From assembly GCF_004193775.1 (NCBI RefSeq), contig NC_041002.1, forward strand, positions 38,909,112 to 38,973,111: 64,000 bases of DNA, written 5' to 3'. This document shows, one piece after another, positions 11,205-22,314 of the stretch (position 1 is its first letter; each line of letters opens with the position of its first letter). Source of the DNA: Glycine soja. Lineage: Eukaryota > Streptophyta > Magnoliopsida > Fabales > Fabaceae. The notes below the pieces were generated by a model. It was not told the origin of the DNA. It saw only the letters and a list, made by a program, of their open reading frames with translations, and did not search any database. The position numbers were made by a program, and so were the translations under genes.

Positions 11205-11695
11205 CAAAATACTTCAACGACGGTCCTTATGAAAACCCGTCTTTATAGCCTTATTTACCAACAACGACGGGTGCTCCAGCCACCGTCGTTGAAACCTCAA
11301 ACAACAATGACGGTGTACTCACCACCGACGTTGACATACTACCAAACAACGTCGGTGGTGAGCCCGCCACCGATGTTGACAGGAAACAAAACAAATACGG
11401 GTGTTATTGGTACCCGACGTTGATATGGACAACAACAACGACGAGTCTTGCGAACCCGACGTTGAAATGGACCAAAACAACGATGGCTTGTCTAATATGT
11501 GCGTCGTTGAATCCTTTTTTATAACGTCTATTCTTTTATAGCCACTGACGTTGTATTCTTGCATTACAAAGACGGGTCCTAGGATGACCGATGTTGTTGT
11601 TGTCGACATACAACGACATCTGGAACAAAGACGGTGTGGGGCCCGTCGTAGATACCGGTTTTCAACCGATATAGAAGCTTCTTTTTGTAGTTGTG
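11205..11695 (+). repeat. CACTA-2 right subterminal repeats and terminal inverted repeat
   Basis: About a dozen units of AACGACGG and CCGTCGTTG type alternate in both orientations at intervals of roughly 20-30 bp, ending in TTTTTGTAGTTGTG. The array is longer than at the left end. Confidence 0.85.
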
Positions 11696-11698
11696 TGG

Positions 11699-12848
11699 AA
11701 AAATTACATCCACACCTTTAACGTCTTTAGGCACCCGACAGCTAGCATGGAAGCTTGCTAAGATATCTCACAAACTTTTTGCTTCTGCCTTCTTGCTATT
11801 GGGCACATTTAGTGCTTCATTATTTTTTATTTTCCCAAATAAACTATTCAGGATATACTTTAAAAAATAAATAATTTGAACTCTTCCAAATAAAATATGG
11901 ACAAATTTTCTTTGACTAGTATAATAAAACGTTTTATAGTTAAATAAAATATTGTGATTTACATTTGGGGAACATAAATAACATCAAAATATAATCTTTT
12001 GTAACCACTCTTGATATTAAAATTATATACTATAGTTTATATTTGTACAAAATATTTTATATGTACTTTTTTAGTGAATTAACTGATTGTATTTAAGTCT
12101 TAAAAATATTACTAATAATGATAAAAATGTTTAATTTGATTTCAAATTTTAACGGGATTAATGGCAATAGTATATTAGCATGGTGGTGTCCTTTGTAAAT
12201 TAATTAATTGAACCAGCAAGAATGAAGTTACCTCATGGAAACTTCTTTATGTGTTATACTATTTTTCAAAGGAGGATGATCTGTTGAGATTATGTGTACT
12301 TGGATCATAATATATAAAGAATTTTATTTAAGGAATTTTATTTATTTGATTGAGAAAGAATACATATGAGTTTTATAAAATTTTTATATCGGATTTAATT
12401 CTCATACATTAAAAAAAGAGTATATGTAAAAACTATTTTTGTAGTGGTGTATTATGTAAAAAATTACCTTCATACTCATACATTCAATTGAATTTGGGTT
12501 AATTATCACTTGTAGCAATTACTTCTGTTTATAATTTGTTTGCATTTTAAATGATACTAATCTGTGAGAAGAGGCACTAACATATTGACAGATATTTATA
12601 ATGATTGATCTTGAGGCCCATAAATCTTAGTACTTTTTGAAAGAATAGTTTGTTGCTGTCAATTGTGGATACAAGCTAGCTCATAAAAAAAATGTGTGGT
12701 AAGTTGACTCTTGTAAAATGATTGTAACTTGTAAGGCTGTGTGTACGCTGCTGAGTAGCTTAAAAAAAAGTTGAGTAAATTTTTTTACTTACATATTATA
12801 CAGTAAATGAATTAAAAATATAGAACAACATAACTCTAAACACTTACG
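11699..12848. other. CACTA-1 interior, AT-rich, nothing recognised
   Basis: Starts directly after the CACTA-2 target-site duplication. It is very AT-rich with no open frame of note. It may include flanking DNA captured together with the beta-glucosidase fragment that follows. Confidence 0.5.
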
Positions 12849-13423
12849 ATGGCTGGTAGCATTGATAGTGCACCACCAAGGGTGTAGCCAAGCCATTATG
12901 CTGCACCATTCAATAGGAGTGTTTTTCCTTCTGGTTTTCTATTTGGATTAGGGTCAGCAACTTACGAGGTTCTAGTGACCACACAACAATGCATCATGTT
13001 AATAAATATAATATACATTTCGGTGTGTGACAAATTTTGTTGTTTTGGTCCCTTAAAATGATCATTATAAAGTTCGGTATCAAAGTTTCAACTTGCTAAC
13101 AATTTGATCCTTTCTACTTGTCAACTTGTAATAACTTCATCTTTCAAGTTTCAAAGGTGTAATTGTAAAGTTATGGTTTCCAAAACAACTTAAGTTGTAC
13201 TTGTAATGATCAATCAAATTGTATATTAATTCTTTTGTGGTTTATTTTGTTAGTACATATCAAAGGTTTAACTTATAAATTAATTTTTTTACAAACTGTT
13301 GAGATCTCTTCTGTTAACTCACTAATCTGTAAGAAGTAATTGTTAATTCTCAGATAGAAGGAGCAGCAACTATAGACGGGAGAGGACCAAGTATATTGGA
13401 CACCTACACTAAACAACAACCAG
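12849..13423 (+). pseudogene. GH1 beta-glucosidase, captured first two exons
   Basis: Exon 12849-12968 starts at an ATG and reads [20 protein letters not shown] near its end. Exon 13354-13423 reads [20 protein letters not shown]. They are separated by a GT-AG intron of 385 bp. FLFGxGSA followed by EGA...DGRGPS is the N-terminal signature of plant glycoside hydrolase family 1, including the first substrate-pocket residues; the two catalytic glutamates lie much further on and are absent. A TAG at 12885 interrupts exon 1. No later exon follows. The intron shows capture from DNA, not from mRNA. CACTA-1 or an earlier guest carried it. Confidence 0.87.
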
Positions 13424-13476
13424 GTTAACCCTCTGACTAAACAATAAAGTTGGTTTGTTTTTTAGTTCAAAATTGT

Positions 13477-13478
<2 letters not shown>

Positions 13479-13508
<30 letters not shown>
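13479..13508. repeat. (AT)n microsatellite
   Basis: About 15 uninterrupted AT dinucleotides downstream of the GH1 fragment. Confidence 0.95.
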
Positions 13509-13510
<2 letters not shown>

Positions 13511-14070
13511 TTAAATATATTTTTGTTATCCGTACTATCTTTAATTTTGTTTTTACTATCTAAGAGTCGCTCTGTGAATCAATCCTAATCTCACAAACCC
13601 TGTCAGAAATCTGCCTTGCTTTTGTACAATCTTTAAACACATGTCTAGGTCTAAGTCGAAGCTAATTTATTACAACTTAATCTCCATCTCAATCATTGTG
13701 ACTGTGTGAGTCACTAGCCAGCCTTCAGGCCTACTTATAGTTTCTTGAAAGCTCTTCTGCCACTGGGCCCCCAATGGCCCAGAGTAAGGCCCACACCAAC
13801 GGAGATTCGTCGTTCTCTGCTTTATCTTTCAGCACCTTTTTCATGGATGGCAGGGGTCAAATTCTTTTTGCTTTTCGAGTCAATATACATAAAAATTGAT
13901 GTGCTATGCGACATGTGAGAGAGAAAAATAATAAAAGTGTCTATCATATAAATACTATTACTTTATATATTATATATATAATGGTTGCATTGATTTTTGA
14001 AGTTAAGATCTCATATACATTGTCTAAATTTTTCACTATTAGGTTAATCCTAATGGTTCATATATTAATC
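13509..14070. other. Unassigned segment, possibly a minus-strand LTR remnant
   Basis: 13540-13850 is less AT-rich. On the minus strand it has a TATA-like ACTATAAGTAGG and, about 60 bp further, TTGTAATAAA, an arrangement seen in LTR promoters. I find no partner LTR or TG/CA ends, so this is only a suggestion. The segment stops at the broken left edge of Ogre-II. Confidence 0.3.
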
Positions 14071-15700
14071 CTAAAGGCCCTATACCCGGGTTCGTGGGAA
14101 CATAAGGAGTGGAGGTGAATCTGTGATCATGTTAGGTCTCCGACTTGCTTGATTACAGTGAACCCTCATCTAGAGTTTTTCTCTTTGAAAACATATTGTT
14201 GCTAGTAGTCCCTACTGCTGCAGTATGTTCTTCGGAGAGGATAATACCTCTAGAGACCATCAAGAGAGATATGACCACCTTGGGGATTATCACTAAAAAC
14301 CTTTTTTAGCTCTCTCCCATGTAGGTCCCTTAAATAGGGACATAGAGCAAACACGTTGCGTGCCATTTTTTCACACTGCCATGCATAAGCGTCATGTACC
14401 CTTTTGCTTATATTTTGTGAATATTGTCATACTGTACACTCCCGTGTTGCGCCTTTCGCATATACATCATGCACGGGTTCTGTCTTGATCCCCTCTCTTT
14501 TGCAAACCAACGAGGGGTCTGTGTCACCTTCTTAAATACATACGTCGGGCACTGTGCTACCCCAAGACGTTGTATGTAAGAAGGAGACAATTTCTCAGAT
14601 TCATAAATGGCATCTGTGTCATGTGCATTTCTTCATGCATTCATCCATTCCACCCATGATAGATGTCAGAGTTTTGATTCGCACTGGGTTTTTGTTTCAC
14701 TTTAGTAAACATGGGGACAAATCAAACTGGAAAAAGGTTTTATCAAGTCAAGATTAAGGGCCTAGATATCACCAACATTATGGCGTTGAGGCGGTTGATG
14801 GGACCTCTCCAAATGCAAGCCTTCCGCAAGGCGTACGGAAAGATCTTAGATTTGACCATAGTAGAGATATCCACAGAAGCCATTGCATCACTCACCCAAT
14901 ACTATGACCAGCCCTTGAGATGCTTCACGTTTGGAGACTTCCAATTAGTACCGACCGTTGAAGAATTTGAGGGGATTCTAGGATGTCCTCTTGGGGGAAG
15001 GAAACCGTATCTTTTCTCTGGCTTTCTTCCCTCCTTGAGAAAAATTGCAATTGTGGTCAGGGATTCGGCGAGAGGATTGGACCGCGTGAAGCAAACTCGA
15101 AACGGCGTAGTGGGCCTACCACGGAAGTACTTAGAAGGAAAGGTGAGGGATATGGCGAATCTAGAGGAGTGGGTCTCGTTTATGGATGTATTAGCATTGC
15201 TAATCTATGGGGCTGTCCTCTTTCCAAACGTGGATGGTTTGGTCGACCTAGCTGCAATTGATGCTTTCCTTGCATATCACCATAGCAAAGAGAGCCCGGT
15301 GGTAGCTGTCTTGGCGGACTTATTTGACACATTTGACCGAAGGTGCGAAAAGAGTAGTGCACGAATCATCTGTTGTTTACCCGCTCTTTGTGTATGGTTG
15401 GCTTCACACTTATTCCAACAAGACATAAGGCATCCATGTCTGCTCCGAAGTCATCGCTTGTGTGTTGAAAAAAGAAGAGTAGATTGGGGCAAACACTTGG
15501 CTGGGACAGGAGGCAGAACAGTCAATTGGTTTCCACGATGGAAAGAAGGAAAAGAGGAAGTTCTCTTCTCATGTGGGGGCTACCCAAACATCTCGTTGAT
15601 AGGAATGAGGGGTTGCATTAACTACAATCCTGCACTTGCTATAAGATAGTTAGGGTACCCCATGAGGGGAGCACCGACGAAAGAAAGCCTGTCTCCTTTC

Positions 15701-17424
15701 TGTTGGATCGAGTGGCCTCAGAATAATTAAGAAGGGGGGCAGGGGTTGAATTAATTATTCCTAAACCTTTACTAATTAAAAATTACTCTTTTAAGGCTTT
15801 TACTAAATTGTTAAGAGAATGAGGAGTAGAAGAGAAACTTAACAGAAAGTAAAAGCGGAAATTAAATGCACAGCGGAAAGTAAAAGAGTAGGGAAGAAGG
15901 AAACAAACACATAAAAGTTTTTATACTGGTTCGACAATAACCCGTGCCTACATCCAGTCCCCAAGCGACCTGCGGTCCTTGAGATTTCTTTCAACCTTGT
16001 AAAAATCCATTTACAAGCAAAGATCCACAAGGGATGTACCCTCCCGTGTTCTTAATGAACCTAGTGGATGAACCTTCCACTAGAACTGATCCACAAGAGA
16101 TGTACCCTCTCTTGTTCTCAGTTAAACCCAAGTAGATGTACCCTTTACTTGTACCACAAAGGATGTACCCTCCAATGTGTTGAGACAAAGATCTCAAGCG
16201 GTTAAACCTTTGATACTTTGTGAATGGGGATACAAAAGAATTCTCAGGCGGTTAGTCCTTTGAACACTTTTGTATAAGGGAATGGGAAGAATCAAAAGAA
16301 TTCTCAGACTGTGTCGTTTTGAATTCTTTGACAAGGGAGAAGGGAGACACAAAAGAATTCAGGCGGTTAGTCCTTTGTTCTTTTGGAAAAGGGAGAAGAG
16401 AGACACAAAAAGAATTCAGGCGGTTAGTCCTTGGCGAATTCTTTTTGGCAAAGGGAGAAGAGAATGTAAAGATGAATAGCACAAGTTTTCAAGGTTTAGA
16501 AAACCAGAAAACTTCAGAAAGTTTTTTGGTACAAAGAAGAAGAAGAAGTTCAAAGAGATTCAAGGCTTGTAAAGGATTGATTGGAAAAGTAAAAGTGTGA
16601 AAGAATGAATTTTTCAAGTGTATAGAAAAGCAAATCAAAGCCTTGCTTTTATAGACTCTTCATGTCTGACCAAGAAGACCATTTAGAAGAGTTATACCTT
16701 TTAGAAAAACTTAAAACCAATTTGAAAAAGTCAAAACCTTTTTGAAGAGTTACATCTTTTGATTTATCAGAAACAGTCACTGGTAATCGATTACCAAATA
16801 AGTGTAATCGATTACACAAAGCTTTTATGTAAAAAGATGTGACTCTTCACATTTGAATTTGAATTTCAACGTTCAAAGGCACTGGTAATCGATTACCAAA
16901 ACACTGTAATCGATTACTTTTTTGAAAACAATTGGAACGTTGTAAATTCAATTTGAAAATTTTTTGAAAACAATTTTGCTACTGGTAATCGATTACAACA
17001 ATCTAGTAATCGATTACCAGAGAGTAAAAACTCTTTGGTAAAGGGTTTTGTCAAAAACTCATGTGCTATTCAAAGTTTTGAAAAACTTTTTAATACTTAT
17101 CTTGATTGAGTCTTTTCTTCATTCTTGAATCTTGAGTCTTGAATCTTGATTTTGATTCTTGAGATCTTGAACCTTGAATCATGATTCTTGAGATCTTGAA
17201 TCTTGAATCTTGATTCTTGATTCTAGGCTTTCTTCTTGAGTCTTGAGTTCTTCTTGATTCTTTTCTTGAACTTCTTGAATTGTTCTTGATTCACTTGAGT
17301 TGTTCTTTGATTGATCTTTGAGCTTTTTGTTCATCACCTTTGTCATCATCTTTTGTTATCATCATTGTTATCATCAAAACACCTTTGAATCACCTTTGAT
17401 TCACCATGAAGCTTTGCTTCTACA
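15701..17424. mobile_element. Solo LTR inserted in the DUF7745-like ORF
   Basis: 1724 bp with ends TGTTGGATCGAG and TTCTACA and a perfect 5-bp target-site duplication CTTTC (15696-15700 and 17425-17429). No internal retroelement sequence or second LTR is present, so the rest was removed by LTR-LTR recombination. It contains repeated AAGCGGTTA/AGGCGGTTAGTCCTT units (about 16196-16435), direct TTGAATCTTGA-type repeats (about 17120-17290) and six copies of a GTAATCGATTAC palindrome. The family is a long-LTR legume element; I cannot name it safely. Orientation is not determined. Confidence 0.88.
16781..17018. repeat. Six palindromic GTAATCGATTAC motifs in the solo LTR
   Basis: Copies lie at 16781-16796 and 16883-16898 (perfect 16-bp palindrome TGGTAATCGATTACCA), 16802-16817 (GTGTAATCGATTACAC), 16906-16917, 16983-16996 and 17005-17018. 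They occur as three pairs with centres about 20 bp apart inside each pair, as expected of a protein-binding cluster. Confidence 0.85.
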
Positions 17425-18458
17425 CTTTCCTTGTGAGAGATTTTGGCGCGCAAAATTTCAAGGTTATACAAAGAGTCCATACGGTGTGGGAAAGCCCGTT
17501 AAGGAAAGATAAAGAACTTAGGGGCATTTGTAATGGCATCATTGGTGGTTATCATGAATGGCTGAAAGTTCGTACACGAGGTTTAGATTGGCTCGCCAAG
17601 TTAAAGATTATCAACGAAGAAAACTTTGAAGCTCCGGAAGAGGATGAAGAAGTCCGAGCTTTGAAAACCGAACTAGGAAAAGCGAGACTTGCCAAAGAAA
17701 AATTCAAGTTGGTCGCTACAGACGTCCGGAAAGAGTGTGCCGGGTTACGAGAAGAAAATGCAGCTACCGCAAAAGCCGTTGAACAAGAAACCAAGAGGGC
17801 TCGCAAGGAAGAGCATGGCTGTGACAAATTCCGTGGAGCATTGTGGGGTAGCAACAGTGAGCTCAAGCTTGGAAGGGAAGAGAGAGACCGATCACGAGCA
17901 CATAACATGGTTTTAAAAGAAGAGTTAGTCGTTTGCTCAAGGTCCAAAAGAAACTTGTCTCAGCGTTTATGCGAGACAGAGACCAACATGTTAGCTATCA
18001 TCACCAAGTACCAAGAAGAACTAAGTATAGCTACGACCCACGAGCATAGGGTGGCAGACGAGTATGCCCAAGTGTACGCGAAAAAGGAGGCTAGAGGAAG
18101 GGTGATCGACTCGTTACACCAAGAGGCAACCATGTGGATGGACCGATTTGCTCTTACTTTGAATTGGAGTCAAGAACTTCCCCGATTGCTAGCCAAGGCT
18201 AAAGCAATGGCGGAAACCTACTCCGCTCCCGAGGAGATCCACGGACTTCTCGACTATTGTCAGCATATGATAGATTTAATGGCCCATATAATTAGGAACC
18301 GCTAGGGAACTTGTATTGTCACTTAGATCTTGACTAGTTATAACTTTTGAATAAAATGAGTTTATCCCATGTTTTTACTCCAAAAAGTCAGTGCGAATCA
18401 AATCACTCCTGCATTTTATCTCTAAACATGCATTCATTATTTTTCCTACTCCTCACTT

Positions 18459-20990
18459 TTGGTTTTTTTAGGGAAAAACACCATAACTAAACGTGCCCCA
18501 AGGCATCCCTATCGCACCAGATCCAAATCTAGAACGATGGGTGATCAAGAGGAGACACAGGAACAGATGAAAGCCGACATGTCGGCTCTGAAAGAACAAA
18601 TGGCTTCCATGATGGAGGCCATGTTAGGAATAAGGAAACTCATGGAGAAAAATGTGGCCACTGCTGCCACTGTTAGTTCGACTGCCGAAGCAGACCCAAC
18701 TCTCCTAGCTACTGCGCACCATCCTCCCCCAAGTGCGGTAGGACGAGGAAGGAGCACACTGGGGCACAACAGCAACCCCCATTTGGGATACAACCGGGCG
18801 GCTTACCCTTATGGATTTCCACCTAATTACATGCCGCCAATCATGCAAGATGATGCTGGTCATGTCTCTTCCCCCATCCTTGAAGGGGAGTCTCCTCGAC
18901 AGCCCGACGAGGTCCACGAAGATCATCAAGAGTATGCCTAAGGGGATGTCGAGTTCTACCCCCCGATCCCCGTCGAGGGGCCGGTACCCAACACTTTGCC
19001 TCAGCCCAACCTCACAGCACAACCAATAATCTTGTCCACAGAAGGACCACCCCCGGCGACCGAAGAAAGAAGGAAACTCGATCTCCTCGAGGAGAGATTA
19101 AGGGCTGTTGAAGGCTTTGGTGACTATCCATTCGCGGACATGACAGATCTTTGCTTGGTACCGGATGTTGTTATCCCCCCAAAATTCAAAGTGTCGGACT
19201 TCGACAAGTATAAAAGGACGACTTGTCCCAAGAACCATCTCAAGATGTATTGTCGCAAGATGGGCGGGCAGTCTAGGGATGAGAAACTATTAATACACCT
19301 TTTCCAAGATAGCTTGGCCGGGGCCGCGGTTGTTTGGTAAACTAATCTGGAAGCTTCCCGCATCCATACTTGGAAGGACCTGATTACTGCTTTCCTAAGG
19401 CAATATCAGTATAATTTCGATATGGCTCCCGATCGCACTCAGCTACAGAATATGTTCAAGAAGGAAGGTGAGACCTTTAAAGAATACGCACAGCGGTGGA
19501 GAGACCTGGCAGCACAAGTGGCCCCTCCCATGGTCGAAAGGGAGATGATCACCATGATGGTAGACACCTTGCCAGTGTTTTACTATGAGAAGTTGGTAGG
19601 ATACATGTCGTCCAGCTTCACGGACCTAGTATTCGCCGGGGAAACAATCGAAGTAGGGTTGAAAAGAGGAAAGTTCGATTACGTTTCCTCCACAAGTGCC
19701 AATGCTAAAGGAATTGGAGCAACTGGGGCAAAAAGGAAGGAGGGAGATGCCCACGCCGTCACTTCGGCGCCCGCATGGGTCAAACCCCCGCAGACATCTC
19801 ATGGTACACATCAGTACGCGCAACATCATCCGAGCTTCTCAGCTCATGCTGGGAACTCCTCTAATTCAGCACCCGTGCAGCCTAAGGCACCCGTCCAGAG
19901 GGAGGCCCCCCAAGTTCCAACTCCAACCACGACTCGCCCGGTCGACAATTCCAACGCAATGAGGAACTTTCCCCCGAGGCCAATTCAAGAATTCACCCCA
20001 CTCCCAATGACGTATAAAGACCTCTTGCCATCCCTCATCGCCAACCAACTGGCCGTAATAACTCCCGGGAAGATCTTCCAACCCCCTTTCCCAAAGTGGT
20101 ATGATCCTAACGCAACTTGCAAGTACCATGGGAATACCCCGGGGCATTCCATCGAAAAATGCTTGGCCCTTAAATAAAAGGTCCAACATTTGATAGATAC
20201 TGGATGGCTGACATTCTAAGAGGATCGGCCCAACGTGAAAACCAACCTGCTCGCCAATCATGGAGGGGGAGCGGTTAAGGCCATTGAGTTAGATAGGCCG
20301 CGCAGGTCTAAACCTTTAAAGGACGTGGCAACCCCTAGGAGGTTTATCTTTGAGGCCCTACAAAAGGGAGGTGTGATTCCCCACAGTGGGCATAAACAAG
20401 ACTCTTGTTTGTTGCATCCCGGCGAGCTACATAGCATGGAAACATGTTTGGCAGTAGAGGAATTGTTGCAGCGAATGATAGATCAAGGCCGACTGGAAGT
20501 CGCTGATGAGGGAAGAGAAGAGCAGGATATATGTATGCAGTCTGTGGATGAGAGAAGTTTTGGAAGGCCTAAACCTTTGGTGATATATTTCACCAAGGGC
20601 GCAGTTTCGTAAAAGCCCTGACACCCCTCGGCAGCTAAGCCTATCCCTTTCCCATACCAAAACAGCCATGCAGTCCCATGGAGGTACACACCTCCTAACA
20701 AAGAGGAAGAAGAAGCCACCGACATCAGTTCATTGTCGACCAAGGTAACCAATATCACGGGGCTGAGCGGTGTGACCCGAAGCGGTCGCGTATTTGCGCC
20801 CCCCGACCTACCAATTCAGCCTATGAACATCAAGGGGAAGGCAAAGGTAGTGGAAGAACAAGATAATAAAACACCCCTCACTCCGAATGAGGATATTCCA
20901 GTGAAAGGTCTTCCGGAGAAAAGGGATGGTTATGGCAAGAAGGAGGTGTCGCTAGAGGAAGCCAGTGAGTTTCTCCGCATAATTCAGTAG
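18459..20990 (+). pseudogene. gag: Ogre-II gag
   Basis: One frame runs from 18459 through gag into protease. The likely start MGDQEETQEQMKADMSALKE (ATG at 18537) opens a coiled coil. The capsid-like gag core follows (KFKVSDFDKYKRTTCPKNHL, then FNMFKKEGE-type retrotrans_gag segment with EYAQRWRDLAAQVAPPM near 19480). A zinc-knuckle-like CKYHGNTPGHSIEKC is at about 20119-20163. Stops interrupt it at 18939, 19338, 20174, 20217, 20610, 20619 and 20988, with no frameshift in this stretch. Gag would form the virus-like particle around the element RNA. The C-terminal part (20235-20990) includes conserved Cys/His spacing (CLLHPGELHSMETCLAVEEL) typical of Ogre gag-pro junctions as I remember them. Confidence 0.85.
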
Positions 20991-22143
20991 AGCGAGTTCA
21001 AGGTTATTAAGCAGCTCAACAAAACCCCGGCCAAGGTCTCACTGTTGGAATTACTCATGAGCTTGGAGCCTCATCGGGCTTTGCTAGTAAAGGTTTTGAA
21101 CGAAGCCCATGTGGCCCAAGATATCTCTGTAGAAGGCTTTGGAGGGCTCGTCAATAATATCACCGCCAACAACTATCTCGCCTTCGCCGAAGAAGAAATC
21201 CCTGCCGAGGGAAGAGGGCATAACAAGGCTTTGCACGTATCAGTCAAGTATATGGACCACGTTGTAGCCAAGGTGCTCATTGATAATGGTTCCAGTTTAA
21301 ACGTGATGCCCAAAAGCACTTTGGAGAAATTGCCGTTTAATGCTTCCCATCTAAAGCCAAGTTCCATGGTGGTTCGTGCCTTCGACGACACCCGTCGAGA
21401 GGTTAGGGGAGAGATCGACCTCCCAGTACAAATAGGCCCTCACACCTGTCAGGTCACCTTTCAAATCATGGATATTAACCCCCCTTACAGCTGCCTGTTG
21501 GGACGCCCGTGGATCCATTCAGTGGGAGTCGTTCCCTCTACACTCCACCAGAAATTGAAGTTCGTAGTGGAAGGGCATTTGGTTATCGTATCGGGCGAGG
21601 AAGACATCTTGGTGAGTTGCCCATCCTCTATGCCATATGTGGAGACCACGGAGGAGTCATTAGAAACCGCTTTCCAGTCTTTCGAGGTGGTAAGCATTTC
21701 CTCCGTGGATTCCTTCTCTGGGCAACCTTGCCTATCAGATATGGCAATAATGGTGGCCTGAGTAATGTTAGGGAATGGTTACGAGCCCAGAATGGGTTTA
21801 GGAAAGGACAACGGTGGCATAACTTGCCTGATAAGCGCCAAGGGAAATCGCGGGAAGTTTGGGTTAGGCTACAAACCCACACAGGCAGATATAAGGAAAA
21901 GCGTTGCGGGAAGGAAAACGGAAGTCAAGGCTCACGATTAAGACAAGAAGACGAAGGAAACCCGCCCTGCCACATAAGTAGGAGCTTTATAAGCGCGGGT
22001 CTAGGGGACGAAGGCCAAGTCGTTGCAATATGCGAAGATAATGCTCCGAGTGGGTCGGATTTGGTACGACCATGCCTTCTTGATTTCCGACTAGGAAATT
22101 GGGGAGTGGAGGAGCGCCCGGACATTTACGCGACAAGCATAAT
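20991..22143 (+). pseudogene. Ogre-II aspartic protease and G-patch-like segment
   Basis: Protease: LIDNGSSLNVMPKSTLEKLP (about 21275-21335) holds the catalytic Asp in a D-N-G-S form, as is usual for Ogre/Tat elements. A flap/dimer region with CLLGRPWIHSVGVVPSTLH follows (near 21495-21550). The frame is open from 21045 to a TGA at 21759. Beyond it, MLGNGYEPRMGLGKDN resembles a G-patch motif, and after a frameshift the tail ends YATSIM, directly before a GTAAAC donor at 22144. The protease would process gag-pol. The G-patch would bind RNA. Stops and at least one frameshift make the whole inactive. Confidence 0.8.
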
Positions 22144-22314
22144 GTAAACCTTTTTATGGCTTTAAAAGCTCTACAGTTGGGCCTAGGCTTTAGAGTTTCC
22201 TTTTGTTAAGGCTTTGTGTCTTTTGTTCCTGAATCTATGATACAAAGATCTTTCTTCATCTGTTCCTGCGTCTCTACCCATTCTCATCCATTTGCATGTT
22301 TACTTCTTTATGTA

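Larger units (their letters stand above)
6241..11695. mobile_element. CACTA-2: gene-capturing (Pack-CACTA-like) non-autonomous element nested in CACTA-1
   Basis: The left end is CACTACTACAAAAAGGCC. The right end in reverse complement is CACAACTACAAAAAG. The 3-bp target-site duplication TGG is at 6238-6240 and 11696-11698. Subterminal repeats built on ACGACGG/CCGTCGT fill both ends. I find no transposase. The 5.4-kb body holds an R2R3-MYB first exon (minus), an unidentified two-exon fragment (plus), a WAT1-type transporter first exon (plus) and two LINE tails. The element therefore needed a transposase supplied in trans. Confidence 0.92.
14711..18305 (+). pseudogene. DUF7745-like extra ORF of Ogre-II, split by a solo LTR
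   Basis: Part 1 (14711-15700) starts MGTNQTGKRFYQVKIKGL and contains LTQYYDQPLRCFTFGDFQL, LLIYGAVLFPN and DAFLAYHHSKESPV. Part 2 (17430-18305) resumes with RDFGAQNFKVIQRVHTVW, then a long charged coiled coil (EVRALKTELGKARLAKEKF, LCETETNMLAIITKYQEEL) and ends GLLDYCQHMIDLMAHIIRNR. Removing the solo LTR and one CTTTC copy (1729 nt) restores the reading frame. One TAG at 15647 (a CAG-to-TAG change in a conserved IRQLGYPM context) interrupts it. I recall this as the DUF7745 family found in legume Ogre elements ahead of gag. Its role is unknown; the coiled coil suggests self-association. It lacks retroviral enzyme motifs. Confidence 0.82.
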
